Below, piece after piece: positions 7,777 to 10,535 of a stretch of 10,535 nucleotides of DNA. The stretch spans positions 1-10,535 of the forward strand of contig DHRN01000103.1 in assembly GCA_002411175.1 (NCBI GenBank), given 5' to 3'. The notes below the pieces were generated by a model. That model ran no database searches, had not been told where the DNA came from, and saw nothing but the letters and a program-made list of their open reading frames with translations. Numbering within the stretch: the first letter of the stretch is position 1; each line of letters begins with the position of its first letter. The position numbers and the translations under genes were made by a program. The DNA is from Anaerolineaceae bacterium UBA5311. Lineage in GTDB: Bacteria > Chloroflexota > Anaerolineae > Anaerolineales > Anaerolineaceae.

Positions 7777-8341
7777 AATTCACTCCTTGTTGAATTGCTT
7801 TTTCATTAGTTTCATTGATACCAGTTTGAATGGTATTAGTGAGATACTCGATTACTCTGTAATCGGTAAGCGACATTCCATCCATAACTTCCTTGACCTC
7901 GCTGTCATCAAAATGGAAGACTTCATCGTTGACCTGGTAGTCGAGCACAAAGTTTACATCCGGCGTGCCTAACAAAAGGGTTAAAAATGTGTCTGCCAGG
8001 TTGCCTAACGGCATACGGTCGATGTGACATTCCTGGAATTTCGCTGTCAAAATTGTGCCCTCGCCTGGCTGTGATTCGATGGTCAGACTGCCGTTACAGG
8101 CTTCCGCAGCCTGCTTAAGCAGCGGGATACCAAGCCCAACTTTGCGGGTGGTTCGGCTGGTGGTGAACGGATCCAAAACTTTTGAGATCAATTCGTCGTC
8201 CATGCCTTTACCGTTATCCTTGACCACGATACACAGTTGATCAACCCGGGTATTCTGATTAACGTAAATCTTAACCTGGCTCGCGCCAGCAGAGATACTG
8301 TTTTCAGCAATATCCAGGATATGAAGGGCTAATTCTCTCAA
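7763..8341 (-). CDS. Stand-alone GHKL (HATPase_c) ATP-binding protein
   Basis: The 192-residue protein has the ATP-binding fold of histidine kinases and anti-sigma factors: N-box residues E13 and N14 in IAENS, G1 box DNGKGMD (42-48), DPF at 57-59, G2 box VGLGIPLLKQA (68-78) and PGEGT at 92-96. No dimerisation/phospho-acceptor (HisKA) domain, sensor domain or membrane segment is present. Residues 105-192 are an acidic tail I do not recognise. Similar small ATPases occur in clostridial HydABC-type operons; their function is not established to my knowledge, with assembly or regulation of the complex both possible. The start is a TTG whose TTGA overlaps the hoxE stop, with AGAGG 7 nt upstream; the N-terminus MRELALHILDIAENS matches how relatives begin, which supports this start. 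Confidence 0.85.
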   Translation of the reverse strand: MRELALHILDIAENSISAGASQVKIYVNQNTRVDQLCIVVKDNGKGMDDELISKVLDPFTTSRTTRKVGLGIPLLKQAAEACNGSLTIESQPGEGTILTAKFQECHIDRMPLGNLADTFLTLLLGTPDVNFVLDYQVNDEVFHFDDSEVKEVMDGMSLTDYRVIEYLTNTIQTGINETNEKAIQQGVNYAYN

Positions 8342-8850
8342 GCAGCTGCCTCTTCTTTGAGGACGTTTTGTACGATTTTTTCCAACCTGGAGGGTTTTAC
8401 CCGACCAATGTTGACTTCATCGACAACAACCACTGGTGCCTGGCTGCAGGCGCCAACACAGCGGCAAATTTCCAAAGTGATCATTCCGTCACTGGTAGTT
8501 TGACCTGGTTCGACGCCAATAACTTGCCTGGCTTTGTCGATCAGCTGGTTGATTCCGCCAACATAGCAAGCTGTGCCGATGCAGAATTTGATAACGTGTT
8601 TACCTCGTGGTATCGTGGTAAAGAAGGAGTAAAAGGAAACCACGCCATGCACTTTACTTACCGGAATGCTCAGGCTTTCAGCCACATACTCTTGCATTGG
8701 GGCTGAAAGATAACCAATCCTTGATTGCAAATTGTTCAAAACCACCATAAGTCCACCATCGAGATCGATGCTTTCTTCGATGATTTCGTCTATAATTGGC
8801 CTCAACTTTGGGTTGTAAAGCGGGTCAATTGGCTGAGTTGTACTCATCAT
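8338..8850 (-). CDS. hoxE: NuoE/HoxE/HydC-like [2Fe-2S] subunit
   Basis: This 170-residue thioredoxin-fold subunit is the first gene of the operon. It carries the full NuoE ligand set: C90-x4-C95 (KFCIGTACYVGG) and C131-x3-C135 (CRCVGACSQAP), 36 residues apart as in NuoE. An N-terminal helical bundle (about 15-60) precedes the cluster domain, including the family motif VHGVVSFYSFF. It should pair with the HoxF/HydB subunit near the flavin. Its cluster site is intact, unlike those of the two thioredoxin-fold domains encoded downstream. AAGGAG lies 11 nt before the ATG at 8850; a second ATG directly follows it, so the start may be one codon later. The stop overlaps the ATPase start. Confidence 0.94.
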   Translation of the reverse strand: MMSTTQPIDPLYNPKLRPIIDEIIEESIDLDGGLMVVLNNLQSRIGYLSAPMQEYVAESLSIPVSKVHGVVSFYSFFTTIPRGKHVIKFCIGTACYVGGINQLIDKARQVIGVEPGQTTSDGMITLEICRCVGACSQAPVVVVDEVNIGRVKPSRLEKIVQNVLKEEAAA

Positions 8851-8887
8851 ATTCGTTTTTTCTCCTTGTACAAAGCACTGTCATACT

Positions 8888-8905
8888 TTGTGAATTAATA
8901 TACAA
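8888..8905. promoter_or_regulatory. Candidate Rex (NADH/NAD+ sensor) operator
   Basis: TTGTGAATTAATATACAA fits the Rex operator pattern TTGTGAA-N4-TTCACAA at 12 of the 14 defined positions: the left half is perfect and the right half has two changes. On the minus strand it begins 2 nt past the -10 box and covers the predicted start site (about 8901), a position suited to repression. Rex represses fermentation and hydrogenase genes when NAD+ is high, so control of an NAD-linked hydrogenase makes sense. No rex gene is in this window. Match and position are seen; the regulator is inferred. Confidence 0.55.
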
Positions 8906-8907
8906 TA

Positions 8908-8936
8908 AGTGTAACCTTGAACCCGATATTGGTCAA
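8908..8936 (-). promoter_or_regulatory. Sigma70-type promoter of the hydrogenase operon
   Basis: On the minus strand TTGACC (8936-8931) and TACACT (8913-8908) are separated by exactly 17 nt, close to the TTGACA/TATAAT consensus. The predicted start near 8901 gives a leader of about 50 nt before hoxE. No better pair was seen in the 355-bp gap, and the tight spacing of the genes downstream suggests this drives the whole operon. Confidence 0.65.
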
Positions 8937-9205
8937 CGCATTTCAGACAAAAAGCTAATGGAATGCGTTTTCTAAACACGTCTGCTGATTAATCCTCTAA
9001 ACAGGTCCCCCTCTAGATGGCAAAAACCAAGCATGGAGCTTTATTCATTTTCCTTATTTCAGTTCCTGGTTAAGTTTCGCGGATTACAGGTTGGGATTCC
9101 CAAAGCTCAACACCGCGAGGATGCGTCGTTGTTAAGCTGGAGAGCCGCTCATCAAGTTCGGGCGGTACGCAAGGCTCAATCGAGCAAAACTTGTCCGTAA
9201 GGTAA
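8937..9205. other. Intergenic stretch with no recognised feature
   Basis: Between the methyltransferase stop and the hydrogenase promoter I see no gene, no convincing intrinsic terminator and no copy of the edge repeats. The only structure noticed is a 13-bp palindrome, TTGGGATTCCCAA, at 9091-9103. How the methyltransferase transcript ends is unclear. Confidence 0.5.
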
Positions 9206-9940
9206 CTAAACCTTTCGCCAAACCTGGTAAAGCGCCAGATTGCCTTCTTTCCCGTCGGAATAAAATTCATCTTCCAAGACAAGTCCGACATCATTGCCAA
9301 ATTTTGTCAATGTTTCTGAATCGTAGTGGTGGACGTATCGAAAACGGGCAGGCTGGCTGAGGTCTGCCCGCCAGTCGAGCAGAAGATCGTCCTCGCTGAG
9401 GTCCTGCTCATCCAGACCGATGACAGCCCAGGGTTGGATGCGGTTGCTCAGGCGGAGGTTGTTCTTTACCTGCCAGGTGGAGAGAAAAAATTTCCCATGG
9501 ACGGTCAGGGTGCGCTCGGCGAAGCTGAAAAACCGGTCCAGGTAGGGCTCGACCGGGAAATGGTGGATTACGGCAAAACAGGCAAGATGATAACAGCCTG
9601 GCTGGTCTGAATGCAACTCAAAATTGGAAGCAAGGTCCACCTGCCTGAAGGTAAAGCGATCTCTTTCAGCTCTGGGTATGGCTTTGCGCACCTCCTGCAG
9701 AAGTTTGGCGCTGTTGTCCACCCCAAGGTAGCTGCCATGATAGCCCGAATTGAGCAGTGCCTGGGCAAGGTTTCCATTCCCACAGCCCAGATCCATCAGG
9801 TTTTTTGCCTCCAGGAGCTGGGGCAGCAAGCGCTGGACTCCGGGTTGGATCGAGAAGCGTGTTGAAGAAAATGATTGCGCGTAGGCATCGTAAAATTCGC
9901 GGTTTAAGTTTAGAAGAAAGTCGACGGTTTCCGGTTTCAT
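9206..9940 (-). CDS. Class I SAM methyltransferase, Trm9/ALKBH8-like
   Basis: The 244-residue protein has a Rossmann methyltransferase fold: motif I DLGCGNG (50-56), acidic D75 at the end of strand 2 (LGVDNS), D102 in QVDLA, and CFAVIHHF (121-128) as motif IV. The N-terminal stretch FYDAYAQSFSSTR (16-28), AVIHHF, and the later RYVHHYDSETL (201-211) recall Trm9 and the ALKBH8 methyltransferase domain, which esterify carboxymethyl-uridine at the tRNA wobble position. That substrate is a guess for a bacterium; small-molecule methylation is equally possible. I chose the ATG at 9940 because the conserved N-terminus begins here; an in-frame start at 10006 would add 22 unconserved residues running into repeat DNA. 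No good Shine-Dalgarno is seen. It is on the same strand as the hydrogenase operon but 355 bp away, so probably separate. Confidence 0.8.
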   Translation of the reverse strand: MKPETVDFLLNLNREFYDAYAQSFSSTRFSIQPGVQRLLPQLLEAKNLMDLGCGNGNLAQALLNSGYHGSYLGVDNSAKLLQEVRKAIPRAERDRFTFRQVDLASNFELHSDQPGCYHLACFAVIHHFPVEPYLDRFFSFAERTLTVHGKFFLSTWQVKNNLRLSNRIQPWAVIGLDEQDLSEDDLLLDWRADLSQPARFRYVHHYDSETLTKFGNDVGLVLEDEFYSDGKEGNLALYQVWRKV

Positions 9941-10028
9941 ATGGTTAATTTTACCGTATGGAAGCAGGTTAATGAAAATCCCCGGAGTATGACCAGCAAC
10001 TCTCAATGTGGAAAAATCTGTTTATGTT

Positions 10029-10081
10029 GTGGTGTAGGGGACGGCTGCCACGCCGTCCCGAAAGCAATCGTAGGGCGAGAT
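10029..10081. repeat. 53-bp dispersed repeat, copy 1, with hairpin
   Basis: The segment beginning GTGGTGTAGGGGACGGCTGC and ending CGTAGGGCGAGAT recurs at 10207-10259 with only a few changes. It contains a perfect 8-bp stem (38-45 with 52-59 after 10000, GGGACGGC / GCCGTCCC) with a 6-nt loop. Its last part, CGTAGGGCGAGA, is also present near position 36, where similarity continues for some 20 further bases. Confidence 0.8.
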
Positions 10082-10125
10082 GTCTGTACCAACGAAGTTT
10101 GTAAGGTTCTTGTTGGCAAAGGTTC

Positions 10126-10152
10126 AGATTCTTCACTTCGTTCAGAATGACA
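10126..10152 (-). repeat. Dispersed AGATTCTTCACTTCGTTCAGAATGACA-type repeat
   Basis: On the minus strand TGTCATTCTGAACGAAGTGA followed by AGAATCT is a repeat found between genes in many bacteria; its spurious translation is the familiar SERSEES. It sits between the two 53-bp repeat copies. A weaker copy lies at 268-294 in the same orientation. Confidence 0.75.
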
Positions 10153-10206
10153 AAACCCAGTTCCTGTTTTCTGTTCCCTGTTCGCGGTTGCCAATCTGTC
10201 CACAAT

Positions 10207-10259
10207 GTGGTGTAGGGGACGGCTGCCACGCCATCCCGCGAACAACCGTAGGGCGAGAT
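10207..10259. repeat. 53-bp dispersed repeat, copy 2
   Basis: This second copy of the 10029-10081 repeat is in direct orientation, 178 bp away. One change (GCCATCCC for GCCGTCCC) puts a mismatch in the hairpin stem, and the linker after it differs, so the copies have diverged rather than being freshly duplicated. Confidence 0.8.
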
Positions 10260-10308
10260 TGAGGGGGTTGTGACATTGGTGAAACGGCGATGTTGCCCCC
10301 CCTCAATC
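10257..10308. repeat. Inverted repeat, 11-bp arms
   Basis: GATTGAGGGGG (10257-10267) is the exact reverse complement of CCCCCTCAATC (10298-10308), with 30 nt between. It directly continues the second 53-bp copy. No T-run follows either arm closely, so it does not look like a terminator. Confidence 0.7.
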
Positions 10309-10339
10309 CGCCGATGTGTCCTGTCGTTGTGCTCGGCAG

Positions 10340-10389
10340 ATTGAAAACACACGATGTGCGAGTAGAGGAAAGTACGAGGTGTTTTCAAT
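10340..10389. repeat. Inverted repeat, 11-bp arms
   Basis: ATTGAAAACAC (10340-10350) is the exact reverse complement of GTGTTTTCAAT (10379-10389), with 28 nt between. It lies between the GATTGAGGGGG hairpin and the tandem array, making a third palindromic module in this block. No gene is associated with it. Confidence 0.7.
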
Positions 10390-10428
10390 ACACTGCTTCG
10401 TCGATTCAAACGTCTCGATTTACGAAAA

Positions 10429-10535
10429 GATGGCTTCGCCGGAACGGGACGAGCCACATTCCCTACAAGTGATGGCTTCGCAGGAACGGGACGAGCCACG
10501 TTCCCTACGATGATGGCTTCGCTGGAACGGGACAA
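10429..10535. repeat. Tandem array of 41-42-bp units, cut by the window edge
   Basis: Three units start at 10429, 10471 and 10512, each beginning GATGGCTTCGC and then GGAACGGGAC. The first two continue GAGCCACrTTCCCTAC; the third is cut off by the window end after 24 bases. Each full unit carries GGAACG...CGTTCC or a one-mismatch version, so it can fold into a hairpin. There are no unique spacers, so it is not a CRISPR array. Related copies in the opposite orientation lie at 5-31 and 51-70. Confidence 0.85.

Noticed and set aside
9091..9103. Palindrome TTGGGATTCCCAA as operator or terminator
   Set aside because: It is short, has no T-run, and lies over 150 bp from the promoter; chance is a fair explanation.
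9070..9300. Minus-strand open frame running past the methyltransferase stop, as if a frameshifted C-terminus
   Set aside because: The methyltransferase already has a complete fold and a sensible end (YQVWRKV); the other frame matches nothing I recognise.
10429..10535. Possible CRISPR array
   Set aside because: Units of 41-42 bp follow each other directly with no unique spacers, and no cas gene is nearby.
9969..10535. Long minus-strand open frame (up to 188 codons) through the right edge
   Set aside because: It is a translation of repeats (VGNVARPVPAKPS twice, then SERSEES-like sequence in an overlapping frame), with no ribosome site.

Overview
The window is dominated by one minus-strand operon of eight genes (about 8.85 kb down to 0.3 kb). 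It encodes a soluble, NAD-linked, multi-subunit [NiFe]-hydrogenase of the group 3d / HydABCSL kind, with its maturation factor at the end. Gene content, moderate GC, Shine-Dalgarno-type ribosome sites and families of palindromic dispersed repeats at both edges all suit an anaerobic fermentative bacterium, most likely of the Chloroflexota (Anaerolineae). That taxonomic call is inference: there is no rRNA or other marker gene here.

Layout in transcription order (right to left). A repeat-rich, apparently non-coding block fills about 9.94-10.54 kb. A class I SAM methyltransferase resembling the Trm9/ALKBH8 wobble-uridine methyltransferases lies at 9206-9940. A 355-bp gap follows; it holds a good sigma70-type promoter (TTGACC-17-TACACT) and, over the predicted start site, an 18-bp sequence close to the operator of the NADH/NAD+ sensor Rex. 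The operon is then: hoxE/hydC (NuoE-like), a stand-alone GHKL ATPase, a small thioredoxin-fold ferredoxin homologue, hoxF/hydB (NuoF-like with two extra [4Fe-4S] clusters), a NuoG/HydA-like iron-sulfur subunit with a molybdopterin-family domain that lacks its metal ligand, hoxY (small subunit) and hoxH (large subunit). A strong intrinsic terminator comes next, and 22 nt past it begins a single gene that joins a hydrogenase maturation protease to an FdhD-like domain. The left 0.3 kb again carries the dispersed repeats.

How the parts fit: HoxH holds the NiFe site, HoxY the proximal cluster, and the NuoG-like subunit a chain of Fe-S clusters leading to the FMN/NAD(H) site in HoxF, with HoxE adding one [2Fe-2S] cluster. 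The two extra clusters at the HoxF C-terminus and the overall gene set match the electron-bifurcating HydABC(SL) complexes, so ferredoxin is a plausible second partner. HoxH has a 24-residue C-terminal extension, which the protease half of the last gene would remove.

Most unusual points: (1) the ferredoxin homologue and the N-terminal domain of HoxF have both lost the cysteines expected to bind a [2Fe-2S] cluster; (2) the maturation protease is fused to an FdhD domain lacking FdhD's catalytic CxxC; (3) the putative Rex operator; (4) a terminator separates structural from maturation genes; (5) related repeats bracket the whole block.
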